From: Coffea arabica
Taxonomy: Eukaryota; Streptophyta; Magnoliopsida; Gentianales; Rubiaceae
DNA: 64,000 nucleotides
Assembly: GCF_036785885.1 (NCBI RefSeq)
Contig: NC_092326.1
Location: forward strand, 40,510,287 to 40,574,286
Direction: 5' to 3'
The notes beneath the pieces were generated by a model. The model saw only the letters and a program-made list of their open reading frames with translations. It did not search any database and had not been told where the DNA came from. Made by a program: the position numbers and the translations under genes. Positions 35,429 to 48,602 of this stretch are shown one piece after another (the stretch's first letter is position 1; every line of letters begins with the position of its first letter).

Positions 35429-36412
35429 ATGGAACTAGTATGAGTTCTAGGCAAGTCTGATTCTTGGCTTTTCAAATTTTCTCTCTGACTGTACGGCTCA
35501 TGACCAATGGTTTCCTTTCTCCAAGCTTGCTGTTTTTTTTTTTTTTGCTTTTTTTTGGGTGTGTTTTGCCTGGAAACTTTTAGTTGTTCATCATCAACGC
35601 AATAAATCAGAGATGGGTTTTGGCTTCAAATCTCATGAACCTTACATAGTAGGTAAGTCCAGAAATATCAAGGTTGCTCCGGCCACCGCCGCCTCCCGCC
35701 GCCAGTTGTGTTCTCCTTCGACAACCACCATTGTAGGACTCATGATCATGGGTTGAATTTCATCTTTTTCTGCAACTGAGAAGATGTTATGTTCAATGAA
35801 CTTTTTCATTTTTTGTAACAGTTTAAGGCATGAATCTTTGTGAAACTAGAAATCGTGTTGTTGACAAATTGGCAAATTTTATTTACATTTGCTGTTGACT
35901 ACGAGTCTGAAGCTGATTCACGGCCTGAAATGGACATCCAACTCCGTGAAGAGCTTGAAGATACTAGCAGCCATGTTTCTGACCTTTTCTTTTTCCCCCC
36001 CTCAAATGGTACTTTAGCTTTAAAATGTTTGAGATGAAAATGATATTTACATTGGAACTACATAAACCTTATCTACATTAACTAGTTGAAAAAATTTAAA
36101 GTTTTGAAAAATATGGTGCATATGTAGAAGCACTTTTCCAAGATTTTAGGAAAATTAATTAGCGAATTGTCAGGAGCAAAGCAGCAGAACATAATAATAA
36201 TAATTATTATTATTTTCTCTAAAATCTTTATCTGGAAAACTTGAAGCTTATTGGCTGTTACTGTTGTACTATTAAACCTAGGTTTGCTTTGCATTTAATT
36301 GGTTCTGGATGGATATGAGCTAAATCGACCAATGACAGATTAACAGCAAGCAATCATTATCCTTTTCTTTTGCGGCTTTTGCTCATGCTTCGGCACCTGG
36401 AAAGTGAAACCC

Positions 36413-36556
36413 TTGTTTGGTTTGGATTGTGATTTTTCATAGAAAATTTTTTATATTTTTTTAAACAAATATTTTAATTATAATTTTAACTTTTATTAAT
36501 CAAATCATTACAGCAAATTTTTTTTTTTAGAAAAAAAAAAAAGCAATCCAAACAAG
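36413..36556. mobile_element. Short fold-back MITE
   Basis: About 144 bp with termini CTTGTTTGGTTTGGATTG and CAATCCAAACAAG, inverted apart from a duplicated TTTGG on the left. The core is A/T-rich. Superfamily is uncertain because no target duplication is clear. Confidence 0.55.
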
Positions 36557-36886
36557 AAATCTATAGGATTTATCTAAACCGTGGAATGACAAGCAGACAA
36601 AAAGTCAAAATCAGGCACACCTGGCATTCTGCTAATTACTGGAAAATAAAAAAGTCAATCCTACAAAAGGAAAATAAATAAAATGGGTATATTAATTGGT
36701 AGCAGTAAAATACGCAATGTAGGGTATTAGTGCTTCAATTATTCATAATTACTACAGTAAATAATTGGAATACATAAAAAAAAAACTAGATAAATTGTTG
36801 TGTTTAGCTGTCAGATTCTAATTATCAACTATAATACTCCTAAAAGCATTGATTAAAAATTAAAATAATTGATTGACAACTAAACT

Positions 36887-36917
<31 letters not shown>

Positions 36918-38721
36918 AAGAAATTGTTAGTCAGGCATGAAAGAGATTGGCGAATGGACAAGTTGAAGAATTCTTGCCTGAAATGAAAAGATAATCAACG
37001 CTGGACACTCATGAAAGCTACATCTAATAAAATGATAAACACTTGGCCAATATTTAACTTACTTAAGTTAAACCATAAAGTAGGGTGACTTTGCCTCGAA
37101 TCCAAGGCTCAAAAGAGTTTTACACATGCCCTATTTCATGTTACATATTGGTAGAATATTGAAATTTACAAGCAGTTTGAACAAGGAAATATTTACTGCA
37201 ATTAAAAAAAAATAAAAAAAGAAGAGTGCTTGAGTTGAGGGTCCTTAATTATCTTAATTTTGATGTCTAATTTACAATTATCGTCTTAATGCTAGGAATT
37301 CTGTCCAATTCGGCTAATCTTTTGGAGAGGGATCAATCCAAAAACCCTCATCAAAAGTCAAAACAGGGCTCCTTAGCATGCATTGTTCAGAATCTTTTCC
37401 AATGCTTCTGTATTTTTCATGTAGAAAAAGGCCAATTGAGAAAGAGAGGTTGGTACTGCAACTTTTCTTGTTGCTTTCTTCTTCCTAGCTACTTTACGTG
37501 AAGTTTTAGTTGTCATTGGCCATTGTTTGGGATAAGGATGATGAATCCTTAGGTGTCCTTTTTGCTTCCTGGGCCAATAATTAATCTATGCAAGTTAGTT
37601 GGTTGCAATTAGTGGAAAGAGACAACTAACCAAAATATAAAGCAGCATATTATGAAATTAACAAAAAAAAAAAAGAATGAATCTTAGTCGATCAATTGAG
37701 TTTTTTTTTTTTTTTTTTCTATTGGTTTGTGAGTCATCAACGACTCATGTTTGTTCAAGCGACAGTACACAAATTGATAAATAAACCCTAGTGGAATTTG
37801 GTCAGCCAATTTTCTTTGCAAAAAGAAAGGTTCTAGGATGGACGACGTGACATGTTTCCTAAGCCAATTTTCTCTGTATACTAGATTTATTACAGGGTTT
37901 AATCACTCTCATATATTGCCTGGCCTTCAGAATTGTTTGAAAAAGAAACCCTCTGATGATATTAATTATAGTAGTAGTTTTCTTTTTTTAAAGAAAAATA
38001 TATTAAAAAAAAAGAATTTAAACAACAAAAACGGACTACATATTTCATAATTGTGAATCGTGATACTAAAATTGAGGTAAAAGTGTACAAGTTAAGGGGC
38101 ATGAATTGAGTTGGAAAAGTAATACTAAGAAAGCTTTTCTTAGTGGATGCCTTCCTGTAAAAGTCACCTCAAAAACTCTAGAGTCAAACATCTTTTTTGT
38201 CTTAACCTCCGTTATTAATTAACAGTCGGTCAAAACAATTGCAGTTGGGAGTGGATCAGGATTCATGGTATCAAGTTAATTATTTGCTTAATGATAAAGG
38301 ATATGGATGCCGAGATCTTACATGTAAAAGTACTGGTGCTTACCCTGGGGTAAGTGCATTTCCTATTCCTATTGTTGAATTTTCTTACCAGGAAAAGGAC
38401 GATTCTTGGTCTAATTCTTGGATGTATACTTGTCATTCAACACTAGTACACTATTTTATGTGAGGACGGAGATTAGTGCATCCACCTTAGAAACTTTATC
38501 AGGTGAATTAACTAACGTAAAAAGGACAATAATGCCTTTTAAGGAAGATATTACTGTAAGTTCTGTAAATTGAGGGATGAAGATGTTGGCCCTCTTCACA
38601 CTAATTTTTGCGCATATAGGTGGATTTAGGAGTTTGCTTTGCACAAGTACGTTGAAGTTAAAAGACAGATGAATGGGTTTTTTGCTCTTTTTTCTTTTTT
38701 CTTTTGAACAAGACAGACGAA
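36557..38721. other. Intergenic, no gene seen
   Basis: AT-rich spacer with T-runs at about 36895-36918 and 37701-37719. The open frame at 38239-38463 has no recognisable motif. Confidence 0.45.
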
Positions 38722-39198
38722 TAAGGGTGTATTCGAATCGAGTTGAGTTCGAGCAGTGCACTAATCGAACAATAACTGAACTTGAGCTCATCGAACTTTT
38801 AGAAGTCGAGCTCGAACTTGACTTTAGGAGCTCGAGTTTAATTAAATCTAATCGAGTCAAATCAAATTCAATCGAGTCTATTCGAGTGTAATCGAACCTA
38901 TTTGAGTCTAATCAAGGTCACGTAATAAAAATTAATATTTTATATATAATTTTAAATAAAGGATAATATTGACATTTCACAATAATAAATATAAAAAATT
39001 AAAAAATATATACTATGAAAAGCTCGATTAGGCTCATTGAGCACTTGAGTACAAAATATTTGACTTCGAACTCGACTTGTGAGCTCAAATGAATAGCTTG
39101 AACTCGAACTCAAGTTCGATCAAAACAAGATTGAATCGAACTATTGACTGAGTGGCTCGCGAGTTCAAGTCGAATTATTTGATTTAGAATCACTCCTA
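38722..39198. mobile_element. GAGCTCGA-rich hAT-like MITE, diverged
   Basis: A 477-bp element starts TAAGGGTGTATTCGAATCGA and ends TTAGAATCACTCCTA. Flanks CAGACGAA (38714-38721) and CAAACAAA (39199-39206) agree at 6 of 8 positions, suggesting an old 8-bp duplication. Arms are rich in TCGAG/CTCGA; the core is AT-rich. Confidence 0.7.
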
Positions 39199-39230
39199 CA
39201 AACAAAATGTTTGTAGTGAATGTTTCTAAA

Positions 39231-39480
39231 ACTTGGTGGAGCAGTTTTGATTTACTGGTTAAAGTTAAAATATCAATAATTAGAAGTTTTGAGTTCAAAT
39301 TCCTCTTTCTTCTATCTTGCATTTTTTTTTTTTTGAAAAAAAATGTCTCTAAACTTTTAAAATCTTTCAAGACCTTTCTCTCTCTCTCTCTCTCTCTCTT
39401 TGTTTTTTTTTTTTTTTTTGATAAGTGAGAAGATTTTGAAATTCAAGATTTCCTATTTACAATTCCGATCACTTTACCGT
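39231..39480. mobile_element. SINE-like sequences around a (CT)n/poly-T tract
   Basis: On the plus strand, GAGTTCAAATTCC (39290-39302) resembles a Pol III box B, with a weak box A-like site near 39253-39266. On the minus strand a short tRNA-like segment (39480-39420) runs into a poly-A tail (the T-run 39403-39419). Similar minus-strand segments occur near 55190-55290 and 58068-58130. Suggestive only; I could not define the ends. Confidence 0.3.
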
Positions 39481-42400
39481 TCAACTCAACCCCTCCTCGA
39501 GGCAAGACATTAAAACACTTTCAGATTGGAAAACGGATCGTGGTTTCAATGCAGTACTTCTCAGCCCATTACAGCAAAACACAATTTGATAGTATTCCAG
39601 TCCAAACTCACAATGGTATTTACTCAGCCCCAATGCCATTTTCCATTGGACAAGGGCCATCTGTGCAAGAACACGTAAAAAGTGGTTAATAGTCGAGTGT
39701 TTTCCCACTTATCTAATGGGTGCAAGTGCTAGCGATAGCAAAACAAAGTAAATTTTGGCTTAGGCCTCCAACTGACCAAAAACAAAGAATTTCCCTTAAG
39801 TAAATATCAACTCAGATATCAAATTCGTTAGTAATTTATGGGAATAAGTTCATAAGCTAACTTTCTTGAAGCTATATAAGCTTTCATCTATCTCCAAACG
39901 ATCAACAACCAAATTACTAGTTTACGGAGTTTTTCATTAACGTTACTCTTACATTCTCAAGTGCCATGACATGTTAAAAATATAATTTTTTTTTGTACAT
40001 TATCCACTACAAAATTGACATTATCGGTAGTATACAAAGCACCAAATGTAGGTTATTCTAGTGATGTATCAAGTTCATGGCCATTTGTCGCCATTCGTCG
40101 AAAAGGCCTTGGTCTGATGATTAAGTGAAGGTCCAAAAATAAAAAATTTTAGGTTAAAATTTTCCTTCTCCCTTTTCGTTTATTAAATCCCCTGCTAGAA
40201 AAAAGAAAGTAAAAAAAAAAAGTCATGGCCAACTTTTCCACAGTGAGGGTAGTAATGGGTCGGTTTGGTTACCTAATGTGATTCAACTCCCATGCACCAA
40301 TATTAAAGTCTGCACTCTGCACGCCTCAAATATCAGGCTGCTAATTGCTAAAGCAAGCCATGGACAGTTGGACACTTCCAACTGGGAAAGAACCAACATT
40401 CAAGAATCCCATCGAACATACAAAAAGTGAAAAGATAGGGACCGGAATAATGTGGAAAAATGTATTAAAAAGACCCCGGCGAAAAAAAGAAAAATAACAC
40501 CTTGATTCTTTGATTTGCTAAGTCACTTGGAAGAATAACTTATTTGCTTCAAATAAGATTATCATGTGCTCCAATGTGGTTTAGGGGTTGAAATTTGAAC
40601 TTCAAATCATTCACTAGTAAGTCTTGCATCTGAACCCAAAATTTTTCAGTCTTGTAGGATATTTTCTCCCTCCAATTATTGTTCATTGGCTCATTGTCTC
40701 GAAGGATGAAACATCCATAGTGGTTATATGCAAATTCATGTGGATTGTGGGGCATCGGTTAACATGCACCGCTAGGATTCTGGAAGAGTTGCATCGTAGG
40801 ATAAGATACTTAGAGATGCTGAAGGCAGGTTGGAATGGCAATTTTCTGGGGTCTCCCTTCCAATAATGGGGTGTTGGCTGGTTACTGATGGCTGGCTAGA
40901 GAGGATCTTCGCCAAGGGAAGCTGCACCTTAAGGCCCCTCACATGGGGCTCCAGGTCCCTCCAGCTTTTTGAGGCTCCATGATTGACTTATCATAGCACA
41001 CATATCAATTCTCTTGAAAGAAAAAAGAAAAAAAGAAAGAAAGATGCAAGCTCATAATTTATCAATCATCACTGATTAGATAATTGAACTTGCCCTGTTG
41101 GCTGCATGTGGCTTACAAAGTAAGAGCAGAATTTGTTAATGTGGAGGAATGGTGGTGTTTGGTAAATACAGACTAATGATTGATTGCATTGTGTGTTTGT
41201 GTGTTTTGTGGAGAAAGCTCCTAGTTGTCATATTTTTTAGGAACCAATATTCGATCCCTTAACATGTGGAGATTCTCTAATATCCCATTTAATTGATTTT
41301 ATCAGCCTTTCAATATTGCATACAATTATACCAATGAAGGAGATCTAATAATAGAATGAAGTAGCTTGGAAGATGGTCAAGGATTTCTTGGATACATATT
41401 GAAACCAGAATGTTACTGCTCTTAATTTCTCCAAGTTCTAGATGTTGGTTTTCAATATGCATGCCTGTTGATGCACTTTTGTTTTGGATTGAAACACTCA
41501 CATATCACCAGATTTTAACTGTGAAATGCCTGGAATAAGATGTAGGGGTGAAGTCACATAGAGCAGGTATGAACTCCTACTCCCACTTGCTTTTCTAAAG
41601 ACGAAAATCAAGAAACCATAATTTTGAAAATTTTCACTTAAAAATGCATGAATTATAGTCCATAAAACTGTTCAGAGAAACAGCACTGTAACTCATTTCA
41701 GCTTTCATAGATCATAGTATTGAAGACCCTTTTTTTTTTGTTGGTGTTCCAGATGAAAGTGGCTGAGATTTGGTGGTTGCCTGAAGAAGAGTTATTATGG
41801 CTTCAACTTTGAACTTGCCCAATGGAACAGTAACTCCAAAAGCTTACTATTCTGAATTCATGAGCCAACATCACCTAAACCAAAATGGGAGCTCAAGAAT
41901 TAAAAAAAAAAAAAAAAAAAACCCTTCTTCTCTGGTGAATGTAGATAAAATCTAGGACCGTCTTTTGAGTACTATCATTTTACAGATTGACAAGAACTTT
42001 TAGGTGCTAGAATGTCAGTCAGTAAGCTCACATACTTTTTTTTTAATTCTATAAGTTCACATACTTTAAAAAGCAAAACAAAACCTAGAAGAGGACTTAA
42101 CTTTTTTTATAACAGCGACACCTTTGAGCAGTTGTGTCTGGCCTTGCACTAAAGTAACAAATATTTGCAGATAAACGACCATGGAGGCAAAAGACAAGCA
42201 TAAACAACTACCAGTAAAATTGAAGGAAGAAACAAGAACCTTTGTAATTGGCTCCTCTACAATATAATAAGAGGATAAAATTCAGTTGTGTCATTTACTT
42301 AGGTTGACCTATGATCAATTATAATATGTTTAATGCATCTAAGCAGCCACTTAAAATACATTCCATCCATGTTTTATTGTCGGTATTATTCTCAATAGTT

Positions 42401-42727
42401 CCAAACTCTAGAGTCATTGGATGCATTGTAATAGCTGGCTCAGATCCCAAGACCTCACGAATTGATTCCTTACTCATTCATTAGTTTGATTTGAGCTTAA
42501 TCATTGAAAAGTCTCTTAATTTAGATAATTGAAGATATTCTTTGTTACAGATGGACAGAGGTCCCATTCCAATAATCAGCATTGCTAACTATCAACCAAT
42601 CATCTGTTTCTTTAATCCCCTTTCAGAATCATATAAGTTCATATTTTCTCCCTCATGCACCTTCATTCCCTAGAGCCAAGAATGATGCACAACTGATTAG
42701 AGGAGCAAACTGAAAAGGAAATACAAG
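39481..42727. other. Intergenic region upstream of the LRR receptor kinase
   Basis: AT-rich spacer with A- and T-runs. No convincing gene; open frames such as 40624-40866 lack recognisable domains. The right end must include the receptor-kinase promoter and leader. Confidence 0.45.
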
Positions 42728-45700
42728 ATGCAAATGTGTCTTCTCTTGTTGTACTGTTACATTGGTCTCTCTCTTGTTTTTGTCGAGGGAGCCCAAAATG
42801 TTGAACTCTTATCCTTACTTTCCGTAAAATCCAACATAACTGATCCAATGGATCACCTCAAAGATTGGAAAGTGCCAAGCAATGAGGTTGAAGGCAGTTC
42901 AATTCACTGTAGTTGGGACGGTGTCTGGTGCAACTCGAAAGGCTTCGTGGAGAGTCTTGACATATCCAACTTGAACCTGAGTGGACAGATATCAGAGGGC
43001 ATTCAAGGGTTGAGTAGTCTCTCTTTTCTAAATATAAGCTGTAACGACTTCTCATCTGCACTGCCCCAGTCATTAGGCAGCCTTGCATCATTGAAGATTC
43101 TCGACGTAAGCCAGAACAACTTTGTGGGCAAATTTCCTGTTGGTTTTGGAAATGCTTCAGGCTTGAAAGCAATCAATGCATCCAGCAATAATTTTGTGGG
43201 CTTGCTTCCAGAGGATCTTAGCAATGCAACTTCACTCGAGATCCTGGATTTCAGAGGGAGCTTCTTTGAAGGTTCAATTCCAGTGTCTTATAAAAATTTG
43301 CAGAAGTTAAAGTTTCTGGGGCTTTCAGGTAATAATCTGACTGGAAAGATTCCGGCAGAGATTGGTCAGTTGTCATCTTTGGAGACGATCATCATTGGAT
43401 ACAATCTGTTTGAGGGTACAATACCGGCAGAGTTTGGTAACCTCACTAACCTTCAATACTTAGACTTGGCTGTTGGTACTTTGAGCGGTCAAATTCCTGC
43501 TGAACTTGGCAAGTTGAAGAAGCTTACCACGGTTTACTTATATCATAACAATTTTGAAGGAAAGATTCCCCCTGAAATTGGAAACTTATCATCTTTAGTG
43601 TATCTGGATCTTTCTGACAATGACATTTCAGGAGAAATCCCGGGCAAAATAGCAGACTTGAAGAACTTGCAGCTGCTGAACCTCATGTGCAATCAACTAA
43701 CTGGTCCTATTCCCGACAAGTTCGGTGAGTTGACAAAACTTGAGGTACTTGAGCTGTGGCAGAACACTTTAACTGGCAGACTGCCAGTGAATCTTGGAAG
43801 GAACTCTCCCTTGCATCGGTTAGATGTCTCATCAAATTCATTATCTGGTGAGATTCCAGCAGGATTGTGTGACTCAGGTAATCTCACTAAACTCATTCTC
43901 TTCAATAATACCTTCTCAGGTTTAATTCCTGTGGGCCTTTCCAATTGTTCTTCCTTGGTTAGAGTTAGAATCCAGAATAATCATTTATCTGGAACAATTC
44001 CCCCTGGACTTGGAAACCTTCCAAAACTCCAAAGACTAGAATTGGCTCATAACAATCTCACTGGTGCAATTCCTGAGGATTTTACATTGTCCACTTCACT
44101 TTCTTTCGTTGATGCCTCCTGGAACCAACTTGAATCTTCTCTGCCCTCTAGCATCCTATCCATCCCCCAACTCCAGACATTTGCCGCTTCAAATAACAAA
44201 CTGGAGGGCAACATACCAGATCAATTCCAAGACTGCCCATCTCTTTCAGTGCTTGATCTTTCAAGTAACCATTTCTCAGGGAAAATTCCTCAAAGTATTG
44301 CTTCATGTGAAAAGCTAGTGAACTTGAATCTTCGGAACAACCAATTTACTGGTGAAATTCCAAGGCCAATTGCATCAATGCCTACTTTATCCGTCCTTGA
44401 CTTATCAAACAATTCTCTTGTTGGACAAATCCCAGCAAGTTTTGGAAGCTCACCAGCTCTTGAAATGCTCAACTTGTCTTACAACAAGCTTGAGGGTCCT
44501 GTTCCAAACAATGGCATATTAGTGACCATCAATCCAAATGACCTTATTGGCAATGCTGGTCTTTGTGGAGGTGTACTTCCACCTTGTTCTCACAAATCAA
44601 ACAGTGTATTGCACTTCAGGAAATTTCACATCAACCATGTCTTCATTGGATTTTTCACTGGAATTGCCATATTAATAGCCATTGTAGTCATGGTACTTGT
44701 GGGGAGACGGCTATATAAACGCTGGTATCTCTACAGAAGTTTCTTCAAGGATTGGTTCAAAAGAGACAGTACAGAATGGCCATGGAGGCTTGTAGCATTC
44801 CAGAGGCTAAACTTTTCCAGTAATGATATACTGGCGAGCTTGAAGGATTCAAATGTGATTGGAGTAGGTGGGACTGGAATAGTGTACAAGGCGGAAGTTC
44901 AAAGGCCACACAGTGTTGTGGCAGTTAAAAAGTTGTGGCGAACTGAATCAGATTTGGAAACTGGAGATGACCTCTTTGTAGAAGTGAATCTCTTAGGGAA
45001 ATTACGTCACAGAAACATAGTAAGATTACTAGGTTATCTGCACAATGAGAATGATGTTATGATGGTCTATGAGTACATGCCAAATGGGAGTCTTGGTGCA
45101 GCCCTCCATGGCAAACAGGCAGGGAAAATGTTGGTAGATTGGGTTTCCAGGTATAGCATAGCACTTGGAGTGGCACATGGCCTTGCGTATCTTCACCATG
45201 ACTGCCATCCACCGGTCATCCACCGTGATATCAAGTCAAACAACATCCTGCTGGACTCAAATTTTGAGGCAAGGATAGCTGACTTTGGACTGGCTAGGAC
45301 AATGTCGCACAAGAATGAGACAGTTTCAATGGTGGCGGGATCCTACGGATACATTGCCCCAGGTTAGCTTTTACCTTATAAGCATTTAAGTTTCTAGTAT
45401 AACTTGAATTCCGTTGTATGTAAGCGTTTGAATAATCAAGCCTTAATCGTTATCCTGATTGCAGAATATGGATATACATTAAAGGTTGATGAGAAGAGTG
45501 ACATCTACAGCTATGGAGTGGTGCTTCTGGAGCTCTTAACCGGGAAAACGCCTTTAGACCCTGCCTTTGGGGAAGCCATTGATATTGTTGAATGGGTACG
45601 AAGAAAGGTTAACAACAAAACTTCGGAATCAGCATTAGATCCTGATGTTGCTGGTCAGTGTAAACATGTCCAGGAAGAGATGCTTCTCGTCCTCAAGATT

Positions 45701-45871
45701 GCACTTCTTTGTACTGCTAAACTCCCCAAGGAGAGGCCATCAATGAGAGACATCATAACAATGCTTGGAGAGGCAAAGCCAAGAAGGAAAAGCGTTTGTC
45801 AGAATTGGGGATACACTGCGAACAAAGACAAGATAATATTTGCACATTCACCAGTTGTAGGCCTTCTATGA
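42728..45871 (+). CDS. MIK1: LRR receptor-like kinase, subfamily XI, PXL2/MIK1-like
   Basis: Two exons, 42728-45362 and 45465-45871, give a 1013-aa protein. The intron falls in kinase subdomain VIII (SYGYIAP/EYGYT), its usual place in this subfamily. Order: signal peptide (1-22), LRR N-terminal cap with a CSWDGVWC motif, about 22 extracellular leucine-rich repeats with many N-glycosylation sites, a transmembrane helix (about 638-661), and a Ser/Thr kinase. The kinase shows the glycine loop G712-V-G714-G-T-G717, Lys734 (VAVKK), H832-R833-D834 and D852-F-G, so it should be an active RD kinase. Closest by recall is Arabidopsis PXL2/MIK1, related to the TDIF receptor PXY; in Arabidopsis MIK1 partners MDIS1 in pollen-tube perception of LURE1. 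PXL1 versus PXL2 orthology needs a tree. The ligand is not predictable here. Confidence 0.95.
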
Positions 45872-48602
45872 GAAACCATCATGTCTTCTTTTGTCTGTGT
45901 CTTTTCCGTTTCTTGTTCTTTCCAAATCCATTACAGTTTAGTGCATCTGCATGTAAAAAAATTTCCTACATTTCCACTTTTCTTTGAAAACAAATATAGG
46001 ATTCATCGCGGAAAATTGGAAGGGTGGAAAACTCTTTCAACTTAGTTGTAGATATTACTCATTAGTATTGCAGCTTAAGTCTTCTCTCTTGTGAGAGTTA
46101 GACTAATAAATATACACCAGTTAAAGCTACAACCATTTGACTTTTCTTTTATCTACACTTTCTCTATGCAATTGTCTTATTCAAGCAAGAAATTATAAAC
46201 ACATGATGTTAATATGTAATTTCACTATGATATGCATAAAATAGAAAACTAATTAGATTATATGGGCTGCATGGATTACTTCAGAAGCCAAACTGTAGAA
46301 GAATAGATTTTTTAATAAGGTTAACAGAGAAATGTCCTCAAATAACCATTGGGAAAAAGAAAAGGAGAAAAACCTTTGAAAAAGAGATTGGCTTATTTTT
46401 CAAAAATAAGTTTTTCAAATACAATATTACAGTAATATATAAATAAAAATAACTCAAAAAAATCTCATTCATATCATATATCAAATATTTTAAAAAATAT
46501 CTAAAATAAAAATTTTTCATATAAATTTCTATAGTAAAATATTTTAAAAAATAATTAATCCAAACGGAGTTAATACTAGCATAGTAAGGTTAAGGGTCTT
46601 CCGTCCTTGTTCTCACGCGACACAATCTGTGCTTCTCTGTTTCGTCCGTTCATTCTTGTTAAAAAAGATGGAACTAAAATGTAAAAAGCCATGGAAAAAG
46701 TGAAATCTCAAAAAATAAAAATAAAAATAAAAAATGAATAAAAAAGAAATCGAAGAGAAAAAATAAGGAAAAACCCAACAAGCAAAAGTCAAAAGTCAAA
46801 ACCCTGTTGCCTGTCGGTTAAAACCCTCATGTCAGGTCTGCTCTTCAAATCTTCTGCTCCTCTCTGGTTCTCTTCGTGAGCCACTTACAAATTGGGACTG
46901 TTCAACTAGTTTTTCCAGCGAACAGACCATTATCGGAGGCTACCTCACAAGTAAGTTAAAATTAGCCTCCTCCTCTTTTCTGTTTTCTCCTTCACTCTTT
47001 GTCTTTTCCAATTATGTCTTGTTTGGAGTTGTATTTCTTGTACTTATGCTTAAACCATGGTTGATAATCAAAATGGAAAAAAGTTCGACTCTTTGATGTT
47101 CAAACAGTCCCTTAACTGAAATTCCTATTATGGCTATAGGAGATTCTGAATTTGCAGGTGTATATCATATACAGGTTCAGGTGGGGAAGAGATAAGAAAA
47201 AGCAAAACCCATCTAGTAAAGATTGTAACTTTGTGTGACTTCAGTTACGAGTATTTGGATGTTTATTTGTTTGCTGAGTGAGGTTTGATTTTGAAATAGC
47301 TTGAGCTGAATGTTTGGTTTGCTTATCTGCTGAATTCAGTAATCTTCTGATTTTAGTTAGTTAATTTATTTCTTCTACGTTAGGAGTTTAGGTGGTGTGT
47401 TGATTTTGGCCCTTTGTTATCCATACCGAGCTGAACTGTTGTTTTCTAATTACTGTGCAGAAAGCAAAGAAAAGGAGAAAAGAAAGCCTCATTTTCCGTT
47501 TTGAGTCGCAGTTATCCCTTTTTTAACCTTCTTCCTGCTCTTGATGGTAATTTTGGTTGTTGCTGTTCTCTGTAACCTTTTTTTTTAGCACTGTTCTGTG
47601 TTGCAGTACAAGCAAATTAATGAAAACCCAATAGGATAGTGAAAAACAACAAAGCATCCCTGAAATTTTTTCTCATTGGTTGAGTCTTAAAGTATTGTCT
47701 TTCCCTCTCAAGCAACATTGCAGATGTTTGCTTGCTTGATTTGATCGAAGTATTTCTGTTACTAATAACTTAGCTTCTCTAAGGTTTATGGTGATATATG
47801 ACTGTAATTTCTTCCAACTTTGAAAAGCTTATTTGTAGCACTCAAACTTTGATTGGCCTTGTTCTTTGTGCTCAACGTCTTTGTAAATTTTCAGAAACTC
47901 CCGAGCAAGTAAAAAAAAATCCAGTTCCTTAATTGAGATTACATTAATTAATTTTGGTGGCTTTTCTAGGATTAATTGCTGCCAATCATCCTTCGATTTA
48001 ATTGTTTAGTCAAAAGTAGCAGGTTACCACACAAGAAATAATCTATTCCTAGCATAAAGTAGAAATATCTGGAACTCACTAATGTTTGGAGAATAAGGTT
48101 CAAATATAGGATGATTACCTTTAATTTAGTGGAACGACGTCATTTCTTTTTCTCTTGATACACACAGTAATTGATTATTGAGCTTAGATTACTGCACTGC
48201 TTAAATATGACCAGCCATTCATAAATGGTGTGTCACTTTGCATTTTTACGCTCTCTGCTTAAAAAACAGAATCAATTTTCTTCCTGTTTCGATAAATTTT
48301 CGATGTTCAATAAGAGAATACTTTTGCTGCTTCCTCTCTGAATGCTTATACACATTCCAGTTATATATGCTGCATGAGTCTTGTCATATTAATGTTATGT
48401 GCAGTCATTCCATGTTTATGCAATTATGATGTTTTGGTGTTTATTTCTCACTCATGTAAAATTGATTGCATAAGAAAGGCTGGATAGGGTAGCGCAAATT
48501 AACCAACAAGATGTCTGTCGTGGATTGCATTCGTGTAGAGTATATTATTGCAGTCCTTTTATTAATAAAATCTCTTTTGCTCAAACAGGCTGCATTATAC
48601 AT
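45872..48602. other. 3' flank of the receptor kinase and leader region of the YqaJ gene
   Basis: After the kinase 3' region, 46360-46565 is an AT-rich MITE-like stretch ending AATCCAAACGGAGTT. From about 46800 the sequence looks like the transcribed leader of the downstream nuclease gene: a possible non-coding first exon ends at CACAA/GTAAGTT (donor at 46951), and the acceptor before its start codon is CAG at 48586-48588. No other gene is visible. Confidence 0.45.

Noticed and set aside
40077-40200. tRNA-like string (GGTCTGATGATTAAGTGAAGG) as a SINE head.
   Set aside because: Box A is arguable, but no box B follows at the right spacing.
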